Shown: one piece after another, positions 31,137 through 40,610 of the stretch
Numbering within the stretch: the first letter of the stretch is position 1
How the letters are laid out: every line of letters begins with the position of its first letter
Assembly: GCA_035715725.1 (NCBI GenBank)
Contig: DASTKT010000142.1
Span: 29,772 to 93,771, forward strand
From: JADGGV01 sp035715725
Lineage (GTDB): Bacteria; Gemmatimonadota; Gemmatimonadetes; Longimicrobiales; RSA9
Direction: 5' to 3'
DNA: 64,000 nucleotides
Made by a program: the position numbers and the translations under genes
The notes under the pieces: model-generated
Databases searched by the model: none
What the model was told of the DNA's origin: nothing
Seen by the model: only the letters and a program-made list of their open reading frames with translations

Positions 31137-33503
31137 TCAGAGCAGGGAGACCGGGTCGCGGTCCAGGACGAGGCGGAGGTCCGCGGCGCCGGGCTTGAGC
31201 GCGTACTGTCGGAGGATGCGGTGGCCGGCCCGGCCGACGAGGCCGGGGGAGGCGGCGCGGAGGAGGAAGTGCCAGCGCCAGCGGTTGCGGATGCGGTCGA
31301 CCGGACAGGGCGCGGGGCCGATGACCTCGATGCCCGGGATGCCCTCGGCCTCGAGCGCGCCGCGCACCCAGGCGGCGGCGGCGACGGCGGCCTCCTGCAC
31401 CGCGATCTCGGCGGTCCCGCTGACGACGACGTTGAGGAGGCGCGAGTGCGGGGGGTAGTTCGGCCCGCGGCGCTCCTCGAGCTCACGCTCGGCGAAGCTC
31501 GCGAAATCGTGGTCGATGGCGGCGCGGATGGCGTAGTGCCCCGGGAGCGCGGTCTGGACGATGACCTCGCCGCCCCTGGGCCCGCGGCCGGCGCGGCCGC
31601 TCACCTGGGTGAGGAGCTGGAAGGTCCGCTCGCTGGCGCGGAAGTCGGGGAGGTTCATGCCGACGTCGGCGTTGATGACGCCCACGAGGGTGACGCCGGG
31701 GAAGTCGAGCCCCTTGGCGATCATCTGCGTGCCGAGGAGGATGTCGACCTCGCCTCGCTCGACGCGCGAGAGGATGTCGTGGTGCGCCCACTTCGCCGAG
31801 GTCGTGTCCACGTCCATGCGCGCGACGCGGGCCTCCGGGAACGTCTCGGTCACGGTGCGCTCGACCTGCTCGGTGCCGAGGCCGCGGAACGAGAGGTCGC
31901 CGGAGCCGCAGGCGTCGCAGGTGACGGGCGGCGGCTCCTCGTGGAAGCAGTAGTGGCAGACCATGCGCCGCCGCGTGCGGTGGTACGTGAGCGACACGTT
32001 GCAGTTGGCGCAGTGCCAGACGGCGCCGCAATCCCGACACTGCACGAACGTCGAGTAGCCGCGCCGGTTCAGGAGCAGGATCGTCTGCTCGCCGCGCTGG
32101 AGCCGGAGCCGGATCGCGTCGACGAGCCGCGCGGACAGCCCGCCCTCGGCGACGCGCGGCGGTTGGCCGCCCGCGTTCTCCGCTCGGCTCCCGGCCCCGC
32201 GAGCGGCGGAGGGGGCGAGCGGAGGAGTGGGGGCTCGCGGCTTCCCCCCCTCCCCCACTCTGCCACTCGCCCCCTCCGCCTCCGGGCCGTCCTTCCGCCC
32301 GCGCAGATCCACGACCTCGACCGGCGGCAGCGGCCTGCCCTCGACGCGCTCCGGGAGCTCCAGCAGCTCGAACTTGCCGCGCTGCGCGTTGTGCCAGCTC
32401 TCCAGCGCGGGCGTGGCGCTTCCGAGCACGCAGACGGCGCCGCACAGCCTCGCCCGCATGATGGCCACCTCGCGGGCGTGGTAGCGCGGCGCCTCGGACT
32501 GCTTGTAGCTCCCCTCGTGCTCCTCGTCGATGACGATGGCGCCCAGGTCGGCGATCGGGGCGAAGATCGCGGAGCGGGCGCCGACGGCGATGCGCTTCTC
32601 GCCCCGCCGCAGCGCGCGCCAGGCGTCGAAGCGCTCGCCGTCGGAGAGCGCGGAGTGGAGGACGGCCACGGCGTCGCCGAAGTGGGCGCGGAAGCGCGCC
32701 ACGGTCTGCGGCGTGAGCGCGATCTCCGGGACGAGGACGATGGCGCCCCGCCCCTGCCGCTCGACCACCTCCTTCAGCAACTCGATGTAGACGAGCGTCT
32801 TGCCGGAGCCGGTGACGCCGCGCAGGAGGAAGGGGCGCGCGGGGGCGCCGCGCGCCGCGCCGACGAGCGCGCCGACCGCCCGTGCCTGGGCGGGAGTGAG
32901 CGTGAGCGCCGGCGGCGGCGCGACGGGGATCGCGAGGAACGGGTCGCGGCTCAGCTCCTCGTCGACGAACGCGGCGAGCGCGCGGTCCACGAGCCCGTTC
33001 TGCACCGCGTGGGAGAAGCCGGCGTGCTCCGCCAGGTGTGCGCTCTCGGCGAGGCCGCCCATGGCCTCGAGGAACTCGAAGAGCTCGCGCTGGCGGCGGG
33101 CGCGGCCGAAGACCTCGTCGCGGAGCGTGAGCGACGGCAGCTCCCGGGTGAGGCGCAATATCCGCCGGGTCTTCACCGGTGGCGCGTTGCGGGCCGTGTC
33201 GGAGAGCGCGGCGGGGAGCGCCGTGCGGATGACCTGTCCGAGCGGCGCCAGGTAGTAGTCGGCGATCCACCGGCAGAGCCGCAGGAGCTCCCCGGGGAGG
33301 CTCGGCTCGACCTCGAGGACCTCCTCGATGGCACGCAGCTTCTGGGGCGCCGCACCGCCGCTCGCCGGACCGACCACCCAGCCGAGGAGGCGCCGGCCGC
33401 CGAAGCGGACGCGCACCCGCGTGCCGTCCTCCACGGCGCCGCCGTCGAGGCGGTACGTGAACGTCCGGGGGAGCGGGAGCGGTACGGCGACCTCGACCAG
33501 CAT
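31137..33503 (-). CDS. priA: Primosomal replication-restart helicase PriA, with internal low-complexity insertion
   Basis: Superfamily 2 DNA helicase (788 residues) that reloads the replisome at stalled forks. The N-terminal 3'-binding domain starts LVEVAVPLPLPRTFTYRL. Then come Walker A LRGVTGSGKTLVYIEL, the DEEH box IVIDEEHEGSYKQ and GSATPALESWH. The zinc-binding cluster is FVQCRDCGAVWHCANCN, CHYCFHEE and CDACGSGDL, followed by GTEQVERTV and the motif V/VI region. Between VVDLR (about 400) and LSARLVDAI (about 452), about 50 Gly/Pro/Ala/Arg-rich residues replace the usual short link and coincide with a hairpin-forming repeat. The ATG at 33503 begins the conserved strand. Confidence 0.94.
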   Translation of the reverse strand: MLVEVAVPLPLPRTFTYRLDGGAVEDGTRVRVRFGGRRLLGWVVGPASGGAAPQKLRAIEEVLEVEPSLPGELLRLCRWIADYYLAPLGQVIRTALPAALSDTARNAPPVKTRRILRLTRELPSLTLRDEVFGRARRQRELFEFLEAMGGLAESAHLAEHAGFSHAVQNGLVDRALAAFVDEELSRDPFLAIPVAPPPALTLTPAQARAVGALVGAARGAPARPFLLRGVTGSGKTLVYIELLKEVVERQGRGAIVLVPEIALTPQTVARFRAHFGDAVAVLHSALSDGERFDAWRALRRGEKRIAVGARSAIFAPIADLGAIVIDEEHEGSYKQSEAPRYHAREVAIMRARLCGAVCVLGSATPALESWHNAQRGKFELLELPERVEGRPLPPVEVVDLRGRKDGPEAEGASGRVGEGGKPRAPTPPLAPSAARGAGSRAENAGGQPPRVAEGGLSARLVDAIRLRLQRGEQTILLLNRRGYSTFVQCRDCGAVWHCANCNVSLTYHRTRRRMVCHYCFHEEPPPVTCDACGSGDLSFRGLGTEQVERTVTETFPEARVARMDVDTTSAKWAHHDILSRVERGEVDILLGTQMIAKGLDFPGVTLVGVINADVGMNLPDFRASERTFQLLTQVSGRAGRGPRGGEVIVQTALPGHYAIRAAIDHDFASFAERELEERRGPNYPPHSRLLNVVVSGTAEIAVQEAAVAAAAWVRGALEAEGIPGIEVIGPAPCPVDRIRNRWRWHFLLRAASPGLVGRAGHRILRQYALKPGAADLRLVLDRDPVSLL
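32205..32280. repeat. Hairpin-forming repeat inside priA
   Basis: A 15-bp perfect outer inverted repeat (32205-32219 and 32266-32280, GGCGGAGGGGGCGAG and its complement), continued inward with about 11 of 14 matches. It forms a long purine/pyrimidine-biased stem with a loop of about 18 nt. It encodes part of the extra segment of PriA in frame. This looks like a REP/MITE-type element inserted without breaking the gene. Confidence 0.65.
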
Positions 33504-33527
33504 CGGCGGGTGCGGTTCAGCGGGCAA

Positions 33528-34274
33528 TCAGACGCTCATGCGGACGAAGTCGTACGGGGGCCACGGTCCGGTCACGTCGAAGATGAGCTCGGGGTGCGCG
33601 CTGCTCAGATCGTCCGAGCGGTTGATGAACTCGATCCAGGCGTGGCGCTCGACGAGGAAGGCGGCGGTGATCAGCCGCCGGCCGTCCCTCGGGAACGGGA
33701 TCGCCGCGCGGGCGAAGCGGCGCAGCTCCGCGTAGGCGTGGACGGCCAGGTCCTCGAGCTCGGCGGGCGGGTCCCCGGGCGCCGCCGGGACGACGTGCAA
33801 CCGGAGCTCGAAGTGGCCCTCCAGGAACGCGAGCCCCTCGTCGAGCACGAGATACTGGTCCTCGAGGAAGCGGACGACGGCGCGCCGGCCGCGGAACACC
33901 ACGCCGTAGGGCGCGGGGAGGACGGTGGCCCGGCGCATGATCTGCTCGACCGCGCGCTGGTGGTCCTGCACGTGCTCGGCGTCCATGACGGGGAGCCGGA
34001 ACGGCACCGACCGGACCAGCGCCTCGAGGTCGCGGTAGCGCACCCGGACGATCTCGTCGCGCTCGTTGCCGCGCTGCCGCCAGGCGCCGCGCGAGCGCAC
34101 GACGCCGTAGAAGTAGAAGCCAGTCGGCGGTCCGAGGAACCCGCGCCGCCCGCGCTCGGGCTCCTCCGCGTCCTCCGGCGGCGGCGACTCCTCGCCCTCC
34201 CCCGAGGCGGGATCCTCCGGCGCCTCCTCGATCGCGGGCATCTGCTCCCGCTCCTGCCGGGTCCGCTCGCGCAT
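33528..34274 (-). CDS. GvpF/GvpL-like protein (orphan gas-vesicle protein homologue)
   Basis: A 248-residue protein. After an acidic, disordered N-terminus it has the GvpL/GvpF pattern: GFYFYGVVRS, RYRDLEALVRSVPF, HQRAVEQIMRRATVLPAPYG (compare the VLPxxFG motif), LEGHFELRLHVV, and near the C-terminus LVERHAWIEFINRS and DVTGPWPPYDFV (compare LTGPWPPYSF). In gas-vesicle clusters these proteins help nucleate vesicle assembly. No gvpA or other gvp gene is in the window, so its role here is unknown. The ATG at 34274, or a GTG at 34280 that would overlap the upstream peptidase stop (GTGA), starts the gene. It is probably co-transcribed with the M24 gene. Confidence 0.72.
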   Translation of the reverse strand: MRERTRQEREQMPAIEEAPEDPASGEGEESPPPEDAEEPERGRRGFLGPPTGFYFYGVVRSRGAWRQRGNERDEIVRVRYRDLEALVRSVPFRLPVMDAEHVQDHQRAVEQIMRRATVLPAPYGVVFRGRRAVVRFLEDQYLVLDEGLAFLEGHFELRLHVVPAAPGDPPAELEDLAVHAYAELRRFARAAIPFPRDGRRLITAAFLVERHAWIEFINRSDDLSSAHPELIFDVTGPWPPYDFVRMSV

Positions 34275-34276
34275 GC

Positions 34277-35470
34277 TCACCCGGCGTACAGCGCGAGAAT
34301 CGCGTCCTGCGGTCCGGGGGTGGTGACCTCGGGACCGTCGGGGCCCATGAAGACGTCGATCTCCGTCCGCAGCCCGATCTCGCCGCGCAGGTAGATGCCC
34401 GGCTCGATGGAGAAGCCGATGCCCGGGAGCAGCCGCCGCGTCTCGTGCGTCTCGAGGTTGTCGATGTTCGGCCCCATCCCGTGGATCGCCTGGTCGATCG
34501 AGTGGCCGGTCCGGTGCACGAAGGCATCGCCGAAGCCGCCGGCGACGACGACCCCGCGGCAGACGTCGTCCACCTCGTAGCCGGCGACCTCGCGCCCCTC
34601 GGCCCAGGCGTCCCGGATGAACGCGACGGCGGCGTCGCGGGCGTTGCGGATGATCGCGAACAGCTCCGCGACCCGGTCCGGCACGCGCGTCCCGAGGTAC
34701 GCCATCCAGGTCTGGTCGGCGAACGGCCGGTCCTCGGCCTCCTTCCCCCAGAGGTCGAGCAGGACGACGTCGCCCTTGATTAACCGCGCGCCGCGGCCAA
34801 CGACATGGTAGTGCGGGTCGGCGGCGTTCACCGTGTTGGCGACGTGGCAATCCGCGCCCGCGGCGACGCCGTGGCGCGCGAGGTCGGTGAGCACCCAGTC
34901 GTGGACGTCCGCCTCGGTGACCTCCCCGCCCTCGGCGACGGCGCGGGCCAGGCGCGCGAAGGCGGCCTGGGCGACCTGGGCGAGCGCGACGGCGGCGCGC
35001 CGGTGGGACGCCACGTCGTCGTCGCTCCAGCGGGAGTAGAAGCGGGTCACGAGGTCGCCGGAGGTGACGACCTCGGGGCCGGCGCGGCGGATCAGCTCGA
35101 CGACGCCGGAGGGGACCAGGTCGAGGATCGGCACGGCGTCGCCCGGGGAGACCTCCATGGCGACCCGCGCCGTCCCGGCGAGCAGCGAGGCGAGCCGCGC
35201 GTCGAGCTCGCGCCACGCCGAGTAGCTCTCGCGCCGCCACGGCCAGGCGGCCCACGGCCCCTCCTCGATGCGGTGGGAGAGGGCATGAGGCTCGCCCTCC
35301 GCGGGCACGAGCACGAAGTAGCGCCGCGTGAGGTCGCCGAGGCCGAGGAGCCCGTCGGCGACCTTGTTGCGGGCCCGGAGGTCGTAGAGCAGCCAGCCGT
35401 CGAGGCCCAACTCGCGCAGCGTGGCCTGGATCTCGGGGAGCTGCGACCGCAGTCGGCGGAAGTCGGACAC
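34277..35470 (-). CDS. M24-family metallopeptidase (Xaa-Pro aminopeptidase-like)
   Basis: Cytoplasmic pita-bread-fold peptidase (397 residues) cleaving Xaa-Pro peptides. An N-terminal creatinase-like domain (WLLYDLRARNKVADGLLGLG) precedes the catalytic domain. Metal ligands are Asp in VVLLDLWGK, Asp in RPFADQTW, His in FVHRTGHSIDQAIHG, Glu in GFSIEPGIYL and Glu in GLRTEIDVFM. There is no signal peptide. The GTG at 35470 is the start (reads SDFRRLRSQLPEIQATL). It ends next to the GvpF-like gene, with three or fewer bases between them. Confidence 0.9.
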   Translation of the reverse strand: MSDFRRLRSQLPEIQATLRELGLDGWLLYDLRARNKVADGLLGLGDLTRRYFVLVPAEGEPHALSHRIEEGPWAAWPWRRESYSAWRELDARLASLLAGTARVAMEVSPGDAVPILDLVPSGVVELIRRAGPEVVTSGDLVTRFYSRWSDDDVASHRRAAVALAQVAQAAFARLARAVAEGGEVTEADVHDWVLTDLARHGVAAGADCHVANTVNAADPHYHVVGRGARLIKGDVVLLDLWGKEAEDRPFADQTWMAYLGTRVPDRVAELFAIIRNARDAAVAFIRDAWAEGREVAGYEVDDVCRGVVVAGGFGDAFVHRTGHSIDQAIHGMGPNIDNLETHETRRLLPGIGFSIEPGIYLRGEIGLRTEIDVFMGPDGPEVTTPGPQDAILALYAG

Positions 35471-35627
35471 GTCAGAGGGCTCCGGGTTCGCGGTGGCGGT
35501 GCGCCGGTCTCGAGCGGCGGAATGCCGTATCCATGGAACGCGCGCGGCCGCGCGGCCGCGACGGCGGGGCGCACGCGGCTCGTCGGCCCTAAAAATGGCC
35601 GCTCGTGGCGGGGATCGAAAGCCCGGC

Positions 35628-36431
35628 TCAGGTGGGGGCGGGCGCGCTCTCGTCCCAGCGCGTGCCCTTGATCAGCGTGAGGCCGAGGACGCGCTCGCGG
35701 ACGATCAGGCGGCGCACCTCCTTGGCACGACCGAAGGCGTAGCGGAGGCGGCGCAGCCCGAGCCAGCGCAGCGCGCGCGCGACGATCCCGGTCGTGCCGG
35801 ACGGCGCGCCGGGCTCGGCGAGCCCACCGAGCACGTTGCCGCGGGTGAGCAGTGCCTCGGCGGCCTCCGTCCAGTCCTCGACGTGGAGGTCGACGACGCC
35901 GGCGGCGCGCAGCATCTGCTTCCATTCGACCTGCAGGAACGGGCGCACGCCGAGGTGCTCGACGAGCATGCGCTCGCGCCTCGGGTCCACGCGGGTGTCC
36001 CAGGCGAGCTGCACGAGGACGACCGTGCCGAGCGGGCGGGTCACGCGGACCAGCTCCCGGACGGCCGCGGCCGGGTCCCCGGCCGCGGCGAGGCCCAGCT
36101 CCCCGACCGCGACGTCGAAGACGCCGTCCCGGTACGGAAGGTCCGTGACCGGGGCGGCGTCGAAGTGGAGCCGCTCCTCGTGGTGCGTCACCCGGACGCG
36201 GGCGTTCGCCATCTCGACCCGCTCGGGGTCGGGGTCGACCCCGGCGCCCGCGGCGCCGGTGAGCGCGCACAGGAAGTCGGCGGTCGTGCCCGTGCCGCAC
36301 GGCACGACGACGAACTCCTGCGGTGGCCCGAGGTCGACCAGCCGGGCGATGTGGCGGTAGAGAGCCTCGCCGCCCGGAGGGAAGGATGCCCCCGGACCGA
36401 CCCTCGCGCCGGCGGCGCGGATCGACTTCAC
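35628..36431 (-). CDS. Class I SAM-dependent methyltransferase
   Basis: A 267-residue enzyme with a Rossmann SAM site: FVVVPCGTGTTADFLCALTG (motif I), GVDPDPERVEMANARV (acidic end of strand 2), FDAAPVTDLPYRDGVFDVAVGEL (motif II/III) and the UbiE/COQ5-like ELVRVTRPLGTVVLVQL. The substrate cannot be inferred. Motif I is PCGTGTT instead of GCGTG, a small change. The N-terminal 20 residues and the GTG start at 36431 have no visible ribosome-binding site, so the start is uncertain. It stands alone between the M24 gene and a barrel gene. Confidence 0.8.
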   Translation of the reverse strand: MKSIRAAGARVGPGASFPPGGEALYRHIARLVDLGPPQEFVVVPCGTGTTADFLCALTGAAGAGVDPDPERVEMANARVRVTHHEERLHFDAAPVTDLPYRDGVFDVAVGELGLAAAGDPAAAVRELVRVTRPLGTVVLVQLAWDTRVDPRRERMLVEHLGVRPFLQVEWKQMLRAAGVVDLHVEDWTEAAEALLTRGNVLGGLAEPGAPSGTTGIVARALRWLGLRRLRYAFGRAKEVRRLIVRERVLGLTLIKGTRWDESAPAPT

Positions 36432-36521
36432 GGGCGGGCGACGGCGAGGCGCGACATCAGGGTCATGGCCGGAATGTAGATGCCGGCCGCGAAAGGGGTC
36501 AATGAACGCCCGCCGGCCGCC

Positions 36522-37160
36522 TCACCGAACCGAGTCGGCGCGACCGCGCACGCCCGACGGATGGAAGACGGCGCCGATGGAGACGGCGTCCCGGTCCGCG
36601 AACGTTCCGCCGAACCGGACGCTCCAGCCGGGCTGAAGCGTGAGGTCCACGCCGACGTCGACGGCGAGGTTCAGGTCGAGGTCGCTGTCGCCGTCCCCGA
36701 AGAACGCGTCGAGTATGACGCGCGGCGTCACGTACGGCGTGAAGATGGCGCTGCTGCTGCGCAGCGAGCGGCCGAGCGAGATGCCGAGCGGCACGCTGAC
36801 CAGCGCGCCGGCGCTGCCGGCGCCGAGCCCGATGCCGGCCGTCCACGCCACGTCCAGCGGGAAGTCGGCCGAATACGGGGCGATCATGTCCTGCACGTCG
36901 ACGCCGCCGAAGACGGCGAGGTTGTCGTGCGGGTGCCCGTCGTCGGCGAGCCCGAAGCGGAGCCCGATGTTGCCGGTGCGCGCGCGCCACGTCCCCATCA
37001 CCCCCAGATCGCCGCCCGCCGGGGACATCAGGTGGATCCCGATCCCCGGAATCTGGCGCGGCGAGGCCAGCATCGGAGAGTCCCACGCCACCTGCCCCTC
37101 CGCGCTCCCGACCACCCCGAGCACCAGCGCGACGACCACACCGGTCACACGTATCTTCAT
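36522..37160 (-). CDS. Secreted beta-barrel-like outer-membrane protein
   Basis: A 212-residue exported protein with the signal peptide MKIRVTGVVVALVLGVVGSAEGQ. The mature part has about eight to ten alternating strands, such as GDLGVMGTWRARTGNIGLRF, VAWTAGIGLGAGSAGALVSV and IFTPYVTPRVILDAFF, ending WSVRFGGTFADRDAVSIGAVF. This resembles small OmpA-barrel/porin-like domains. No TonB or lipoprotein feature is seen. The ATG at 37160 has GGAGG 9 nt upstream. Function unknown. Confidence 0.75.
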   Translation of the reverse strand: MKIRVTGVVVALVLGVVGSAEGQVAWDSPMLASPRQIPGIGIHLMSPAGGDLGVMGTWRARTGNIGLRFGLADDGHPHDNLAVFGGVDVQDMIAPYSADFPLDVAWTAGIGLGAGSAGALVSVPLGISLGRSLRSSSAIFTPYVTPRVILDAFFGDGDSDLDLNLAVDVGVDLTLQPGWSVRFGGTFADRDAVSIGAVFHPSGVRGRADSVR

Positions 37161-37275
37161 CCCAGTCCTCCCTGTTCCTGGGTCCATTCGGCACCGGGCC
37201 CCCCGGCCGCGGCGCCGGCTCATGCAACTGACGGACCGCGCGCGGATCGGGTCACATTCCCGCCGCGCGGTTCCG

Positions 37276-38237
<962 letters not shown>

Positions 38238-38241
<4 letters not shown>

Positions 38242-39506
38242 GCGAGCGTCGGCGCCAGCGACGTCGCCGGCGGGGTGAGCAGCTCGGCGCCGCTCTCGGT
38301 GATGGCCATGATGTCCTCGAGGCGGAGGCCGAACTTGCCGTACTGGTAGATCCCCGGCTCGTCACTGAACGTCATGCCGGGGCGGAGCACGATCTCGCTG
38401 CCGCGGACGAGGTAGGGCCACTCGTGCCCCTCGAGGCCGATGCCGTGGCCGAGGCGGTGCGTGAAGAACTTGTAGTCCGGGCCGAAGCCGGCGTCGCTGA
38501 TCACCTTGCGGGCGACGGCGTCGACCTCGCCGCACTTCTTGCCGGGCGCGGCGAAGGCGAGTGCCCGGGCCTGCGCCTCGTGGACGATGTCGAAGACGCG
38601 GCGCTGCTCGTCGGTGGGCGTGCCGAAGACCACGGTCCTTGTCATGTCCGACTCGTAGCCGTGGACGGACATGCCGCCGTCGACCAGGACGATCTGGCCG
38701 GACTCGAGCGCTCTCGGCTTCTCGAGCCCGTGCGGGTAGGCCGAGGATTCGCCGAACAGGACCAGGGCGTAGCCGTCGTAGCCGAGCTTCTTGAACGCGG
38801 CCTGGACGCTCGCGCCCAGCTCCGCCTGCGTCATCCCCTCCCGCAGCGTCTGCAGCGCCGCGCGGTACGCCTCGAGGGTGACGGCGTTCGCGAAGCGCAT
38901 GATCTCGATCTCGTGCGCGCTCTTCACGCCGCGGCACGGCCGCGTGATCGTCTCGGCGGTGGTCGCGCGGAGCGCCGGGGCCACCTTCGCCATCTCGTGG
39001 GCGACGAAGTAGCGCGCGCTCTCGTCGACGGCGAGCGTGCCCGTCTTCGTGCCCCAGCCGCCGAGCGTGTCGGCGATCAGCCGGTACGGGCTCTGGTCCT
39101 CCTCCCAGGCGCGGATCTCGTAGCGGTCGCCGATCTGGCTCTGGGCGCGCCGCGCCTCGAACGCCGGGGCGATGAAGATCGCGCTCCCCTGCTTGGGCAG
39201 CAGCATGCCGAACAGGCGCTCGCTGCGCCCCCAGCGGATCCCGGTGAAGTAGAGGAGGTTCGCGCCCGGCTCGATGAAGAGGGCGTCGATGCGCTGCTCC
39301 GCCATGAGGCGCTGGGCCGCACGGCGGCGCTCGGCCATCTCGGCCTCGCCGATGGGCGGAGGCTCGTCCGGCTTGACCGGGCGGAGCGCCGCGATGGCGG
39401 GGTGCAGCGCCGGCTCGGCGGGCGTGGCGCCGAGCACCGACGCACCGCCGAGGAGCGGGACGGAGGCGCCGACGGCGCCCTGGCGGAGGAAGTCGCGTCG
39501 CTTCAT
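38238..39506 (-). CDS. Tat-exported M24 Xaa-Pro dipeptidase-like protein
   Basis: A 422-residue peptidase with a twin-arginine signal (MKRRDFLRQGAVGASVPLLG), placing it in the periplasm. The creatinase-like N-terminal domain reads IDALFIEPGANLLYFTGIRW. The catalytic domain has Asp ligands in VLVDGGMSVHGYESDMTRT, His in HRLGHGIGLEGHEWPY, Glu in TFSDEPGIYQYG and Glu in GLRLEDIMAI. It is folded before export by Tat. It is coupled (GTGA) to the HDAC-family gene and sits beside other exported peptidases, suggesting peptide scavenging. Confidence 0.92.
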
Positions 39507-39582
39507 CGGTCTCGAGGTTCGGGTCCACAGGACCGGCCGCGCCGGGATGGTCCCCGACGCGGCGCCGAGACCGGGACCGGCG

Positions 39583-40506
39583 TCAGTCGGAGCCGGGGCG
39601 GTCGGGCGGCCAGGCGGAGCGGACCAGGGCTACGGCGCGCCAGGCGCCATCGCTGCCGCGGCGCCAGACGGTGAGGTAGTTCCCCGAGCCGGCGCTCGTG
39701 GCGCCACGCGGGGGACCGAACTCGCCATAGGTATAGCCGAGGTCGAGCGAGGAGGCCAGGCCCCCACCCAGCCGCCGGCAGGACGCCGGCGGGAGCGCGG
39801 CGGCGGCGTGGGCGGCGGCATCGAGCCCGACGGCGGGCGGAGCGCCGTCGCGAAGGAGCCGAACGGCGGGATCGGCCCGAGCGGCGAGCGCGCTCCCGAG
39901 CCCGGCCGCGGAGTCGGCGCGGCACAGATCCGCATCCGCGCCGAACAGCGCGTCGCGCGCCGCCGCGCGCGGCACCGCGGGCGGGGCGCCGGCCACCGCC
40001 GCGACGGCGGGCTCGTCCGGCGGCTCCGCCGGCGGCGCCTGGACCCCGAGATCGACCAGCGCGCGGAAGCGCCCGTCCGCCTCGCGGCGCCAGACGGTGA
40101 AGTAGCGGCCGGTCGCACGGACCGGCTGGCCGGGCGCGGGCCGGAGCGTCCAGGGGCCGGTGGTGTAGCCGAGCCCGCCGTCCGCCGAGGCGTCGGCGTA
40201 CTCCGGGCGCCATTCGAGGAGAGCGGGAGATGCGGGCCGGCCGGCGTAGACCTTCTTTCCGGCCGCCGCGCGCGGGGCGAAGACGACGGCGTCGTCGGAG
40301 AGGTACTCGAGGAACCCATCGCGGATCCCGTTCTGGCCGACGGCCCGCGAGAACGCGAGCTCCGCCGCCACCACGTCTCGTACGCCGGCGTGGCGGCCGG
40401 CGGCCGCCGTCACGTCCTGGCCGCCGAGGCGCGCCGCGCCCGCGGACGTGGCGAGCATCACCGCCGCGGCCGGCGCGTACCGACGCACCGCGCTCCGAAG
40501 TCCCAT
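39583..40506 (-). CDS. Exported protein with two tandem SnoaL/DUF4440-like domains
   Basis: A 307-residue secreted protein (signal MGLRSAVRRYAPAAAVMLAT). The first repeat runs from about 30 to 160 (VAAELAFSRAVGQNGIRDGF, FLEYLSDDAVVFAP, GYTTGPWTLRP, GRYFTVWRREADGRFRALVD). A shorter second repeat runs to the end (GYTYGEFGPP, GNYLTVWRRGSDGAWRAVAL). The GxYxTVWRRxxDGxWRAxxD pattern is typical of SnoaL-like/DUF4440 folds. The two halves are a clear internal duplication. Function is unknown. The ATG at 40506 follows an AGGGGG stretch. It lies between the Tat-M24 and M20 genes. Confidence 0.78.
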   Translation of the reverse strand: MGLRSAVRRYAPAAAVMLATSAGAARLGGQDVTAAAGRHAGVRDVVAAELAFSRAVGQNGIRDGFLEYLSDDAVVFAPRAAAGKKVYAGRPASPALLEWRPEYADASADGGLGYTTGPWTLRPAPGQPVRATGRYFTVWRREADGRFRALVDLGVQAPPAEPPDEPAVAAVAGAPPAVPRAAARDALFGADADLCRADSAAGLGSALAARADPAVRLLRDGAPPAVGLDAAAHAAAALPPASCRRLGGGLASSLDLGYTYGEFGPPRGATSAGSGNYLTVWRRGSDGAWRAVALVRSAWPPDRPGSD

Positions 40507-40610
40507 CCGTCGCCCCCTGAAGATGAGTCGGGCGGAAGATGGCGCCGCGCGGAGCGAAGGGCCCAGGCGGCAGGGGGGAAGCGCGCCTCGCCTGGGGTGA
40601 GATGAGCCGG

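Noticed and set aside
33528..34274. A gas-vesicle gene cluster
   Set aside because: Only one GvpF/L-like gene is present; no GvpA-like small hydrophobic protein, GvpN ATPase or GvpK is seen in the neighbouring genes.
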